The translations under genes and the position numbers were made by a program. This document shows positions 1 through 7,832 of a stretch of 20,179 bases of DNA, piece after piece (position 1 is the stretch's first letter; each line of letters starts with the position of its first letter). Below the pieces are notes generated by a model, which saw only the letters and a list, made by a program, of their open reading frames with translations, had not been told where the DNA came from and searched no databases. The DNA lies in contig UQLQ01000028.1 in NCBI GenBank assembly GCA_900541905.1, positions 1 through 20,179 of the forward strand. The letters run 5' to 3'. Source of the stretch: an uncultured Oscillospiraceae bacterium (GTDB taxonomy: Bacteria > Bacillota > Clostridia > Oscillospirales > Acutalibacteraceae).

Positions 1-10
1 TCTTTTTCAA
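1..10 (-). CDS. Start of an unidentified gene leaving the window
   Basis: Only the first codons of a possible minus-strand gene are visible: TTG AAA AAG. They are preceded, 8 bases upstream, by the strong ribosome site GAGGAG, and further up by a well-formed promoter. A TTG start followed by two lysine codons is common in low-GC Firmicutes. Nothing can be said about the product. It would be divergent from the ArsR-family gene. Confidence 0.35.
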
Positions 11-41
11 TTTAATCTCTCCTCTTTATCACTTATAGCTT

Positions 42-69
42 ATTATACATCATAATACAATAGTTTCAA
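42..69 (-). promoter_or_regulatory. Promoter for the minus-strand gene at the left edge
   Basis: Read on the minus strand there is TTGAAA (64-69), a 16-base spacer and a perfect TATAAT (42-47). Transcription would start near 35, about 25 bases before the TTG codon at 8-10 and just upstream of a GAGGAG ribosome site. I see nothing else in 70-222 beyond AT-rich DNA. Confidence 0.5.
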
Positions 70-222
70 ATAATAAAATGTCTAAATATTAAAATTAGTA
101 AATATGTATAATCTACTTCCCGAAAATTTATTTTTATTATATTGTTATATTTATTTTGGTAGTGATTACTTGATATGATAATAAAACATCATGAATTCAT
201 ATATAAAAATTGTTTAGATTTG

Positions 223-251
223 TTGACAAATGTCTATTTTTTGTATATAAT
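223..251 (+). promoter_or_regulatory. Consensus sigma-70/sigma-A promoter of the ArsR-family gene
   Basis: TTGACA (223-228), exactly 17 bases, then TATAAT (246-251): a perfect match to the housekeeping promoter. Transcription should start near 258, giving a leader of about 150 nt before the ATG at 412. So strong a promoter for a small regulator suggests control by repression or within the leader. Confidence 0.75.
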
Positions 252-375
252 GCCAGTGTTTAGTATTGATCGTAGCATAATATATGTTATTCGTAACATT
301 TTATGCTTTATTAATAACATTATTCTGCTTTTTCTTGCAAATAATGATAACCTAATATGTATAGTTTTGATTATT

Positions 376-395
376 GTACTATTAATATATAGTAC
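376..395 (+). promoter_or_regulatory. Inverted repeat just upstream of the arsR-family ribosome site
   Basis: GTACTAT (376-382) and ATAGTAC (389-395) form a perfect 7-bp inverted repeat around six A/T bases, one base before the ribosome site AGGGAGG. It could be an operator for the regulator itself or a short RNA hairpin affecting translation. ArsR-family proteins usually bind AT-rich palindromes of this kind, but the position well downstream of the promoter is unusual. Confidence 0.4.
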
Positions 396-411
396 AGGGA
401 GGATTAAGAAA

Positions 412-717
412 ATGTATGAAGAAAAAAAGAATATGAAAACATTATCACCTGATGAATGCTTAGAGGATGCTGAATTGCTAAAAGCATTGGCAAATCCCAC
501 ACGCCTAAGTATTGTCAATCATTTACTTGTCAATAAATGTAATGTAATTGCGATTGAAACCAGCTTAGGTGTGAAACAGAGTAATGTTTCGAGACATTTA
601 TTTGTTTTGAAAAGTGCAGGCATTGTCGAAGGAAAAAGGGAAGGAAACGAGATATACTATGAGGTTATTAACCAGAAGGTAATAAAATTAGTAGAATTGC
701 TTGTGGCTTTGAAGTAA
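412..717 (+). CDS. ArsR-family winged-helix transcriptional regulator
   Basis: A 101-residue DNA-binding regulator. The start at 412 is chosen because AGGGAGG lies 9 bases upstream and the promoter lies well inside the longer open frame that begins at 175. The HTH_5/ArsR fold is recognisable: an alpha-1/2 region with LLKALANPTRLSIVNHLL (about residues 21-38), the recognition helix VKQSNVSRHLFVLKSAG (about 55-71), and a beta-wing GKREGNEIYYEV. The metal-binding ELCVCDL motif of arsenic or cadmium sensors is absent. Only one cysteine lies near that helix (KCNV), so arsenic or cadmium sensing through that site is unlikely, and the effector is unknown. The gene is monocistronic: its own promoter upstream, a terminator immediately after. 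Its target may be itself or the divergent gene at the left edge; this is inference. Confidence 0.85.
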   Translation: MYEEKKNMKTLSPDECLEDAELLKALANPTRLSIVNHLLVNKCNVIAIETSLGVKQSNVSRHLFVLKSAGIVEGKREGNEIYYEVINQKVIKLVELLVALK

Positions 718-724
718 TTGATTA

Positions 725-766
725 CATAATAAAAACGTTTTGCATATGCAAAACGTTTTTATTATG
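725..766. terminator. Bidirectional intrinsic terminator between convergent genes
   Basis: A 42-base palindrome centred between 745 and 746, rich in AAAACGTTTTGC on one arm and its complement on the other, flanked by A-runs and T-runs, so it can stop transcription from both sides. The stop codon of the minus-strand radical SAM gene (762-764) lies inside the right arm. Confidence 0.85.
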
Positions 767-2486
767 ATATAGGAAAAAAATAATGGTATGCTTTTCCGGT
801 TAAATCTCTTTTTTGATAGTCAAATAAGACTGCAGTGGGTGTCAATGCTTTTGTTTCAGGATGAAAAGGAAACACCTGCATATGAACAATTTTTGCAATG
901 CGTTTGGAACTTTCAGAAGTGTAATTTGGGAGGTATGTCTCAATGTGTGCCTGTAATTCATAAAATTTGGAAATCCAATCGCGATATTCATATTGATATG
1001 TGTTATCCGTAAAAGAGGGAAGTTTTTTGGGCTTTTCATGTAAACAAATATCGTAAATACACAATTGTTTCATAGTTTCGGTAAAAATACGCTTGGTAGA
1101 TTTCCAAAAGTCACACAAAATTTCGTAATATTGTTCTTTTGAATGATTGGACAGGTGAAATCCGTTTGCAGTGTAGAAAGAACCCAGTTGAGCAAAAAAG
1201 TCGAATGGTGTTTGAAACTCTTGTATCATATATGTAAGAATAGTTTGAAAACGCCCACTGTTATAATAGATTTCGACCATGTCTTCTATGTCTTTTAAAA
1301 ATAAAATATCATCAAAAGATAACCAATTGGTTTGAAGGACTTCAAACGGTGCCTTTGGCGTGTATAAAACGCCATATTCAGTGCACTGTTTGTGTATAGA
1401 GGAACCTTTTAATACTTTTAAAAATCCCAGTTGCAGTTGCTGTGGATGAATTTGAAATACTTGATTAAAAGAGTTTCGAAATGAGTTGATATTTTCATAA
1501 GGAAGCCCCGCAATTAAATCTAAATGAAGATGTATATTACCAAAGGAGTCAATTTCTTTGCAAATTTGGAGCAGCTTTTCTATATCTGTTTTTCTCGTAA
1601 TTGCTGATAATGTTTCCGTATTGGTGGATTGTACTCCGACTTCAAATTGAAATTGTCCTTTTCTGACTGTACTTAGGAATGCAATTGTCTCTTTATCCAA
1701 TAATTCTCCGGCAATTTCAAAGTGAAAATTCGTAATTCCGTTATCGTGTTCTTTTAAATAGTTCCAAATAGAGAAAGCATAATTTTTATTGCAGTTAAAT
1801 GTTCTGTCCACAAATTTCACCTGCGGCACTTGATTTGATAAAAATACATCCAGACATTGATACACTTGTTCCAGAGGCATAAAACGAACTCCCTTTTCAA
1901 TGGACGACAGACAATATCCGCATTGAAAGGGACAACCGCGTGAACATTCAAAATACAGAATACGTCCTTTTTCCTGTTCTAAGTCTGGATATGGAAAGGG
2001 GAGTTGAGACAGGGAAATAGGGGTAGCCTGTTTTGTTTCTGCAATGTGATATCCGATTCGATAAGTAAAAGAAGGAACAGACGCTGCCGAAGTTCCTGAT
2101 TGCAAGTGTTCCAATAATGGAATAAGAGCTGATTCACCTTCGCCGCGTATGATTCCGTCGATAAAAGAATATTGCTTCATGATTTCTGTAGTGTTGTAGC
2201 TGACTTCAGGTCCGGCTAATAGTATTTTGGTGTTGGGCATCACTTGTTTTAATTGACAGCATAGGTCTAATATAATATCAATATTCCAAATATAACAGGA
2301 AAAAATCATATGATTGGCTTTTGTAAGATATAGTTCACGCAATAACTGGGGCAGACGTTGATTAATCGTATATTCAGCGATTTCTGTTGATATATAACCG
2401 TTTTGTTTGGCCAGTTCATGCATATAACGAACAGCTAAATTGGTATGAATGTATTTTGCGTTGATTGCAACAAATAATGTTTTCAT
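762..2486 (-). CDS. B12-binding-type radical SAM protein (DUF4080 class)
   Basis: A 574-residue putative radical SAM enzyme. Residues 1-130 have the flavodoxin-like alpha/beta pattern of a cobalamin-binding domain (an initial MKTLFVAINAKYIHTNLA, then KILLAGPEVSYN near 88-98 and RGEGESALIPLL near 114-124). The radical SAM core begins with FECSRGCPFQCGYCLSS, giving the CxxxCxxC ligands C185, C189 and C192 for the 4Fe-4S cluster that cleaves S-adenosylmethionine. The C-terminal 180 residues match the general shape of DUF4080, found in clostridial members. No DxHxxG cobalamin-ligand motif is evident, so real B12 binding is uncertain. The start at 2486 follows GAGGA by 6 bases; the upstream in-frame ATG overlaps that ribosome site and is rejected. 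Substrate unknown. The gene is alone between a terminator and a repeat array. Confidence 0.85.
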   Translation of the reverse strand: MKTLFVAINAKYIHTNLAVRYMHELAKQNGYISTEIAEYTINQRLPQLLRELYLTKANHMIFSCYIWNIDIILDLCCQLKQVMPNTKILLAGPEVSYNTTEIMKQYSFIDGIIRGEGESALIPLLEHLQSGTSAASVPSFTYRIGYHIAETKQATPISLSQLPFPYPDLEQEKGRILYFECSRGCPFQCGYCLSSIEKGVRFMPLEQVYQCLDVFLSNQVPQVKFVDRTFNCNKNYAFSIWNYLKEHDNGITNFHFEIAGELLDKETIAFLSTVRKGQFQFEVGVQSTNTETLSAITRKTDIEKLLQICKEIDSFGNIHLHLDLIAGLPYENINSFRNSFNQVFQIHPQQLQLGFLKVLKGSSIHKQCTEYGVLYTPKAPFEVLQTNWLSFDDILFLKDIEDMVEIYYNSGRFQTILTYMIQEFQTPFDFFAQLGSFYTANGFHLSNHSKEQYYEILCDFWKSTKRIFTETMKQLCIYDICLHEKPKKLPSFTDNTYQYEYRDWISKFYELQAHIETYLPNYTSESSKRIAKIVHMQVFPFHPETKALTPTAVLFDYQKRDLTGKAYHYFFPIS

Positions 2487-2514
2487 AAAAATCCTCAATA
2501 TATAAATTTCATTT

Positions 2515-2926
2515 TATTATATCATAGAAAAAATTGCGAAGCAATTTTTAACAGATAAAGGTTACAACATTCTTGTCAACAGCCAAAACTTTAGTTTTGT
2601 TGCTGTTGCTAGGTTGTTATAACATAAAAGAAATTGCACAGCAATTTCTAACTTATAAATGTTAAAACGTTCTCTTAACAGTCAAAATTTTGGATATTGG
2701 AAGACGTTCCTTTCAATGTTTGTTTTGCTTCTGTTGTGAGGTTGTTATAGCATAGAAAAAATTACGAGGCATTTTTATAATTGATAAGCACCAAAATACT
2801 TTCGAACAACTGGATTATAACTTATCCGATATTATGCGGTTGCGATAACATAAACGAATCAATATTAAAATATTTTCACAACAGTTAATATTTGTTTTGA
2901 TATTGCTATGAGGTTGATGTAGCATA
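2515..2926 (+). repeat. Left array of about 100-bp two-hairpin repeat units
   Basis: This 497-base gap has no gene but holds three to four degenerate copies of a repeat. Anchors are GGTTGTTATAACATA at 2612, GGTTGTTATAGCATA at 2740 and GGTTGATGTAGCATA at 2912, with copies diverging to the right. Each good unit has hairpin A, (A/G)AAATTGC-nnn-GCAATTT (2529-2549 and 2629-2649, exactly 100 bases apart), and hairpin B, AACAGC..AAAACT-tt-AGTTTT..GCTGTT (2578-2607). AACGTTCTCTTAACAG joins successive units. The same unit occurs in the opposite orientation at 19911-20179. It is too long and has no unique spacers, so it is not CRISPR. Confidence 0.8.
2516..2544 (-). promoter_or_regulatory. Candidate promoter of the radical SAM gene, overlapping a repeat hairpin
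   Basis: On the minus strand, a perfect -10 TATAAT (2516-2521) lies 17 bases from a weak -35 TTGCTT (2539-2544). The -35 sits inside the first repeat hairpin (2529-2549), so the repeat may have supplied or altered this promoter. The -10 is convincing; the -35 matches only three of six positions. Confidence 0.4.
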
Positions 2927-2955
2927 ATTTTGAAAAACATATGATGCATGATAAT

Positions 2956-2985
2956 AAAAAGCTCTGCAAATGCAGAGCTTTTTTT
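2956..2985 (-). terminator. Terminator of the dehydratase-like gene
   Basis: GCTCTGCA (2961-2968), AA, TGCAGAGC (2971-2978), flanked by A5 on one side and T7 on the other. On the minus strand this is an 8-bp GC-rich stem followed by T5, located directly after the stop codon at 2984-2986. The A/T flanks make it usable in both directions. Confidence 0.8.
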
Positions 2986-4273
2986 ATTGTTTATTATTTT
3001 TTGTTTGTTCATCCAGTTTTTCTTTGGCTATGGACAGCATTAGTTTAATACGATTTTCTTGATTGACTCTTGTTGCACTGGGGTCATAGTCAATTGGAAC
3101 GATATTGGCTCTGCTGTCTACTTCATTAATTTTGCGAATCATACCTTTTCCACAAATATGATTTGGCAGACAACCAAATGGCTGAGCGCAAACAATATTT
3201 TCATATCCTGCTTCGATTAGCTCTAAAATTTCTGCTGTAAGCAACCAGCCTTCACCCATTTTATTACCATAGCCAATTACACCTTTTGCCAGTTTTTTTA
3301 CATGATAATAATCAGCAGGTGCCAGCACTTCCGGGTGCTCTTTAAAGGCTTTAATCATAACAGTTTGTAGTGACAGCAAATAATCTAATAGAATTTTATT
3401 AATTTGATATTTAATCGTATTGCCGCCATACAGTTTTATATCATCCAAACGATTGTCAATTTTAAAGAGAACAAAATTGACAATTCCCGGGACATAAACT
3501 TCACAGCCTTGTGATTTCAAAAAGTGTTCAAGGTCGTTATTTGCAATCGGAGCATATTTTACGTAAATTTCTCCAACAACACCTACTTTGATTTTTGGAA
3601 CTCGGTGAATAGGGATAGAAGCAAAATCTTTTACAATTTTTTTTGCGTTGTTGCCAAACTGAGATTTGGATAAACCTTCGCCCTTTCTGAGTTGTTTGGA
3701 AAGCAGTCCAATCCATTTTTCGACCATTTTTTCAGCGTCGCCTTTATGGTCTTCATACGGTTCGATGTTGTTTTTCAGTTGCATCAAAACATCGCCATAG
3801 TACAGAACGGAAATCATTTTGCGCAAAAACGGAATACTTGCAGAAAATCCCGGATTTTTTTCCATGCCGTTTAGATTCATGGAAATAACAGGAACCTGAG
3901 GATATCCTGCGCGAATCAAAGCTTTACGCAACAGATGGATATAGTTGGAAGCACGACAACCGCCGCCTGTTTGCGTAATAATAAGCGCTACTTTATTGAC
4001 GTCGTATTTACCACTGTTCAAGGCATCGATAAATTGTCCAATTACCAGTAAGGCAGGGTAGCATGTATCGTTATGTACATATTTTAAGCCTTCCTGTGCA
4101 ATGTTCGGACTGGATGTACTGAGCAATTCTACTTTATAGCCAAAGCTTTTCATCACTTCCAGTACCAGACGAAAATGAATTTCAATCATGGTAGGGCATA
4201 AGATGGTGTATTCTTCTTTCATTTCTTTTGTAAACAGCAAACGACCTGTTTCGTCATAGACTAATTCAGCCAT
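2984..4273 (-). CDS. 2-hydroxyacyl-CoA dehydratase-like protein (C-terminal half of a usually larger system)
   Basis: A 429-residue protein related to the HgdB/BcrBC dehydratase family (COG3580/COG3581 group). Seven cysteines lie in motifs typical of Fe-S ligands: ILCPTM (C26), NDTCYPALL (C71), TGGGCRASNY (C106), C257, and the cluster VCAQPFGCLPNHICGKG (C362, C368, C374). Family knowledge: such proteins take a low-potential electron from an ATP-dependent activase. Many Clostridia encode activase and dehydratase-like parts as one protein of about 1400 residues. Here they are two genes, 965 plus 429 residues. AAGGAG lies 13 bases before the ATG, a long but workable spacing, and the gap to the upstream gene is 103 bases with a weak stem (4297-4330). 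Substrate unknown; the activase-related and dehydratase-like pair is often uncharacterised in vivo. Confidence 0.8.
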   Translation of the reverse strand: MAELVYDETGRLLFTKEMKEEYTILCPTMIEIHFRLVLEVMKSFGYKVELLSTSSPNIAQEGLKYVHNDTCYPALLVIGQFIDALNSGKYDVNKVALIITQTGGGCRASNYIHLLRKALIRAGYPQVPVISMNLNGMEKNPGFSASIPFLRKMISVLYYGDVLMQLKNNIEPYEDHKGDAEKMVEKWIGLLSKQLRKGEGLSKSQFGNNAKKIVKDFASIPIHRVPKIKVGVVGEIYVKYAPIANNDLEHFLKSQGCEVYVPGIVNFVLFKIDNRLDDIKLYGGNTIKYQINKILLDYLLSLQTVMIKAFKEHPEVLAPADYYHVKKLAKGVIGYGNKMGEGWLLTAEILELIEAGYENIVCAQPFGCLPNHICGKGMIRKINEVDSRANIVPIDYDPSATRVNQENRIKLMLSIAKEKLDEQTKNNKQ

Positions 4274-4376
4274 GTGAAAGACTCATCTCCTTTATCAAGG
4301 GCGTAATATCATGCAATGCTGTGAGCCCTTTTCATACAGCATACATTACATAAGGATATATACAGAAAATAAATGG

Positions 4377-7274
4377 TTATTGTTCAAGCGCTGCAAATAA
4401 GCTGCGCAGCCTAATTTTAACAGCACCAAGGTTGGTAATTTCATCAATTTTTATTTGTGTGTAAATTTTACCGCTTTTCTCTAAAATGCTGCGTACTTCA
4501 TCGGTCGTAATCGCATCAATTCCGCATCCAAACGAAACCAACTGTACCAAATTAAACTGTGGTTTATCACAAATATATTCTGCAGCAGCATACAGTCTGG
4601 CGTGATATGTCCATTGATTCAAAACGGTTGTATTTAGTTTCTCTACTTTATTGCTAATGACATCTTCCGTTACGATACAGGCACCCAAGCTTGTAATCAA
4701 TTTATCAATACCATGGTTGATTTCAGGGTCTAAATGATATGGTCTGCCGCAAAGAACAATAATCGGCATTTGATTTGCTTCTGCCTGGCGAATCATTGCA
4801 TCGCCTTCTTTGCGAATGGTATCCAAATAATGCTCATATTCAGCATATCCTTTTTCAGAAGCAGTTTTTACTTCCTTTAAACTGATACCATCGAAATATT
4901 TTGCAAGGACTCCATGCATTTTTTCAGGAAAATCTTTTTTACGGTGTACTCCCAGATAATCGTTAATAAAATTAAGACCTTCCAATTCAGATACATTGGC
5001 AGAGATTACTTCCGGATAATATGCCACTACGGGACAGTTATAATGATTATCGCTTAAACCCTCATCGAAATTGTATGTAAGGCAAGGATAAAAAATAGTT
5101 TTTACTCCTTCATCAATTAAAGCACAGACATGGCCATGCATTAATTTGGCAGGAAAACACACGGTGTCAGATGGAATGGTATGCTGACCTTTAATGTACA
5201 ACTCACGGTTAGAGAGGGGAGAAGTTACTACTTCAAAGCCAAGAGAAGTAAAAAATGCATGCCAGAACGGTAGCATTTCATAAATATTCATTCCCATGGG
5301 CAATCCGATTTTTCCTCTTGGTCCGGGAACAGGTTGATAGCTTAGAAGCGTCTTCATCTTAAATGCGTACATGTTAGGCGCATCAATGACTTCTTTTTGT
5401 TTAATTGGTTTATCACAACGGTTACCGCCTATAAATTTGCGATTTCCGTCAAACATATTTACCGTTAGCTTACAATGATTGTTACATAGTCCGCAAGTGA
5501 CTAGTTTTACTTGATGGGAAAAGTTTTTTAATTGCTGTAAGTTGATCATTTGGCCTTTTGACTGATTGTGCTCTTTTGCGTATACTGCAGCACCGTAAGC
5601 GCCCATAAGACCTGCAATATCAGGGCGAATGACATTTACGCCCATTTCCTGCTCAAATACACGCAGAACGGCGTCATTTAAAAAGGTACCGCCTTGTACT
5701 ACAATGTGTTTTCCAAGTTCTTCCGGAGAAGCAGCGCGGATTACCTTATAAATTGCATTTTTTACAACACTGACAGAAAGCCCGGCAGAGATATCTTCTG
5801 TGGTAGCGCCATCCTTTTGTGCTTGTTTTACAGAAGAGTTCATGAAAACAGTGCAGCGAGACCCCAAATCTACAGGACGCTTTGCAAATAAGCCCAATTT
5901 GGCAAAGTCTTGAATCTCATATCCAAGCGTATTGGCAAACGTTTGAAGAAAAGAACCACATCCGGAAGAACAGGCTTCATTTAAGAAAATATTATCAATA
6001 GTATGATTGCGGATTTTGAAGCATTTCATATCCTGACCGCCAATGTCAATGATAAAATCCACTTCAGGCAAAAATGTCTTTGCAGCGGTATAGTGGGCAA
6101 TGGTTTCTACAATACCGTAGTCAAGTCCAAACGCATTTTTTAGCAGTTCTTCACCATAACCGGTAACAGCGCTGCATTTTATTCGAATATTTGGGTATTG
6201 TTCATATAAATGAATCAAATATTCTTTGATAATCGGAATTGGGTCGCCCGAGTTACTCTGATACAACTCATCTAAAATCTCATTGTCTGAACCAATAACC
6301 ACTGCTTTAATGGTAGTAGAACCGGCATCAATACCAAGGTAAGCTTCACCTTGATAACTTTCAATATCCCCACGCTTTGCAACGTCTTTATTATGACGTT
6401 GTGCAAATTCTGCATACTCTTCTTGAGACTGAAAGAGAGGGGGGATAGATAAAAACTCACCGGACTGTGTATAATTTTTCACATTGTCTATGGCTTTATC
6501 CAAATCAATTTCTTCACTGCAGCCGTAAGCTGTTCCCAACGCAACAAAGTATAAAGAGTTTTCCGGAAAAATACCGGTTACATTCAAAGCTGTATCAAAA
6601 CTTTTGCGTAATTCAGATAAAAAAGTGAGAGGACCGCCCAGATATACAACATTTCCTTTGATTTCTCTTCCTTGAGCCAAACCTGCAATCGTTTGATTGG
6701 CAACCGCAGCAAAAATACTTGCGGCAATGTCACTTTTACGAGCACCCTGGTTCAACAATGGCTGGATATCAGACTTGGCAAATACACCGCATCGAGATGC
6801 GATGGTATAAATTTTTTCGTGTTCTTTTGCAATATTATTTAACTCTTCGGGGGATAAGTGCAACAAAGTAGACATTTGGTCGATAAAAGCACCTGTACCG
6901 CCTGCGCATGAACCATTCATGCGCACTTCCATGCTGCCGCTGACAAACAGAATTTTGGCGTCTTCTCCTCCTAATTCAATAATAACATCGGCATTAGGAA
7001 TTAATTTTTTGGTAGCAGTTCTGGTAGCATACACTTCTTGAACAAACGGAAAGTTACATTCCTGAGCAATACCCATTCCGGCCGATCCGGAAACAGCCAG
7101 CTGAACAGGTTCGTTTTTGACCACTTCATTTTTAATTTTTGTTAATAAAGCCGCCATTTTCTCAGTGATTTGAGAATAGTGTCTTTCATAGGATTCAAAA
7201 CAAATTTGTTCGTTTTCATCCAAAACAACACATTTGATTGTTGTAGAGCCAACATCCAAGCCAATCTTCATCAT
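4377..7274 (-). CDS. Acyl-CoA dehydratase activase with two ASKHA domains and a DUF2229 region
   Basis: A 965-residue ATP-dependent electron-transfer activator of the BcrAD/BadFG/HgdC family. Domain 1 has the phosphate-binding start GLDVGSTTIKCVVLD (5-19), GSCAGGTGAF with C123, and SRCGVFAKSD with C162. These match the two cysteines per subunit that hold the shared 4Fe-4S cluster in HgdC. Domain 2 repeats the scheme: GIDAGSTTIKAVV (314-326), NEACSSGCGSF (C435, C439) and GSRCTVF (C474). A four-cysteine site follows (C594, C597, C601, C620), then the DUF2229 region (about 650-890, with GRPYHLDPEINHGID near 843). Having two activase domains in one chain lets the protein form the ATP-clamp intramolecularly; this is inference. 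The ribosome site (GGTGAAG) is modest; the start could also be the next ATG at 7271. It lies 63 bases after marR, with no terminator between, so it is probably co-transcribed. Confidence 0.88.
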   Translation of the reverse strand: MMKIGLDVGSTTIKCVVLDENEQICFESYERHYSQITEKMAALLTKIKNEVVKNEPVQLAVSGSAGMGIAQECNFPFVQEVYATRTATKKLIPNADVIIELGGEDAKILFVSGSMEVRMNGSCAGGTGAFIDQMSTLLHLSPEELNNIAKEHEKIYTIASRCGVFAKSDIQPLLNQGARKSDIAASIFAAVANQTIAGLAQGREIKGNVVYLGGPLTFLSELRKSFDTALNVTGIFPENSLYFVALGTAYGCSEEIDLDKAIDNVKNYTQSGEFLSIPPLFQSQEEYAEFAQRHNKDVAKRGDIESYQGEAYLGIDAGSTTIKAVVIGSDNEILDELYQSNSGDPIPIIKEYLIHLYEQYPNIRIKCSAVTGYGEELLKNAFGLDYGIVETIAHYTAAKTFLPEVDFIIDIGGQDMKCFKIRNHTIDNIFLNEACSSGCGSFLQTFANTLGYEIQDFAKLGLFAKRPVDLGSRCTVFMNSSVKQAQKDGATTEDISAGLSVSVVKNAIYKVIRAASPEELGKHIVVQGGTFLNDAVLRVFEQEMGVNVIRPDIAGLMGAYGAAVYAKEHNQSKGQMINLQQLKNFSHQVKLVTCGLCNNHCKLTVNMFDGNRKFIGGNRCDKPIKQKEVIDAPNMYAFKMKTLLSYQPVPGPRGKIGLPMGMNIYEMLPFWHAFFTSLGFEVVTSPLSNRELYIKGQHTIPSDTVCFPAKLMHGHVCALIDEGVKTIFYPCLTYNFDEGLSDNHYNCPVVAYYPEVISANVSELEGLNFINDYLGVHRKKDFPEKMHGVLAKYFDGISLKEVKTASEKGYAEYEHYLDTIRKEGDAMIRQAEANQMPIIVLCGRPYHLDPEINHGIDKLITSLGACIVTEDVISNKVEKLNTTVLNQWTYHARLYAAAEYICDKPQFNLVQLVSFGCGIDAITTDEVRSILEKSGKIYTQIKIDEITNLGAVKIRLRSLFAALEQ

Positions 7275-7337
7275 TTTTCTTCACCATGTTTCTTTTCTTA
7301 CAAAATTCATTATCTGCATAGATACTAATTTATCATA

Positions 7338-7781
7338 TTAGGTGTGCATTTCATTTAGCCTCATATTTTCTTTTAAAATCGCATTTGCTTTACATATAAG
7401 GCGCAGCAGTTGCTCAAAGTCCTTTGTACCCATTTTGGTACGTATTAATTCAATGGACTTTGTATACTCATTACATGCTGTTTCTATTAATTTTTTTCCT
7501 TTTTCCGTTACTGTTATGGTATAGCTTCTTCCATCAACTTGAGAGGGACAATGCTCTATGTATTCATGTTCCTTTAAAATTTTTAAAATAGCGGTTGCGG
7601 AGGGTTTGGTAATACCAAATTGATTGCTGATTGTAACGGGAGTAACGGGTTCTTTTGCAAGATTTGCATAAATTAATACGCCCATTTCGCTATGTCGAAT
7701 TGGTATACAGCACTTTTTATTTAGGTTTAATCTACAAAATAGAGCAACGTTCATTGCAGCCATATTTGTATTATGATCCAT
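7338..7781 (-). CDS. MarR-family transcriptional regulator
   Basis: A 147-residue regulator. The winged-helix core runs from about residue 30 to 100: RHSEMGVLIYANLA, the recognition helix region GITKPSATAILKILKEHEYIE, and the wing DGRSYTITVTEKGKKLIE. The start at 7781 follows GGGAGATG by about 8 bases; a longer frame would need a TTG overlapping that ribosome site. The protein is rich in cysteine for its family (C16, C24, C25, C78, C103 and one more), so thiol-based redox sensing is possible but not shown. A palindrome beside its promoter points to autoregulation, and the short gap to the activase gene suggests that it controls the dehydratase unit. The effector is unknown. Confidence 0.85.
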   Translation of the reverse strand: MDHNTNMAAMNVALFCRLNLNKKCCIPIRHSEMGVLIYANLAKEPVTPVTISNQFGITKPSATAILKILKEHEYIEHCPSQVDGRSYTITVTEKGKKLIETACNEYTKSIELIRTKMGTKDFEQLLRLICKANAILKENMRLNEMHT

Positions 7782-7800
7782 GTTTACATCTCCCAATAAT

Positions 7801-7819
7801 TAGTTAGCTAAACTAACTA
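7801..7819. promoter_or_regulatory. Probable MarR operator
   Basis: TAGTTAG (7801-7807) and CTAACTA (7813-7819) form a perfect inverted repeat with a five-base centre. Size, AT-richness and placement, immediately downstream of the marR transcription start, are those of a MarR-family site that blocks RNA polymerase. Confidence 0.6.
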
Positions 7820-7832
7820 TATAGCAATCTTA

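Noticed and set aside
175..411. Upstream extension of the ArsR-family reading frame with a hydrophobic segment
   Set aside because: The promoter at 223-251 lies inside it and the only good ribosome site is at about 397-403. The hydrophobic look comes from AT-rich codons.
2515..2926. CRISPR array
   Set aside because: Units are about 100 bases and imperfect, with no short identical repeats separated by unique spacers, and no cas genes are near.
2815..3012. Small minus-strand protein in the repeat region
   Set aside because: It spans the terminator hairpin and decayed repeats, has no ribosome site and no recognisable fold.
4274..4376. Frameshift splitting one fused activase-dehydratase gene
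   Set aside because: The downstream gene has its own AAGGAG and ATG, the upstream protein ends cleanly, and the gap has no continuing homology; it looks like a true two-gene arrangement.
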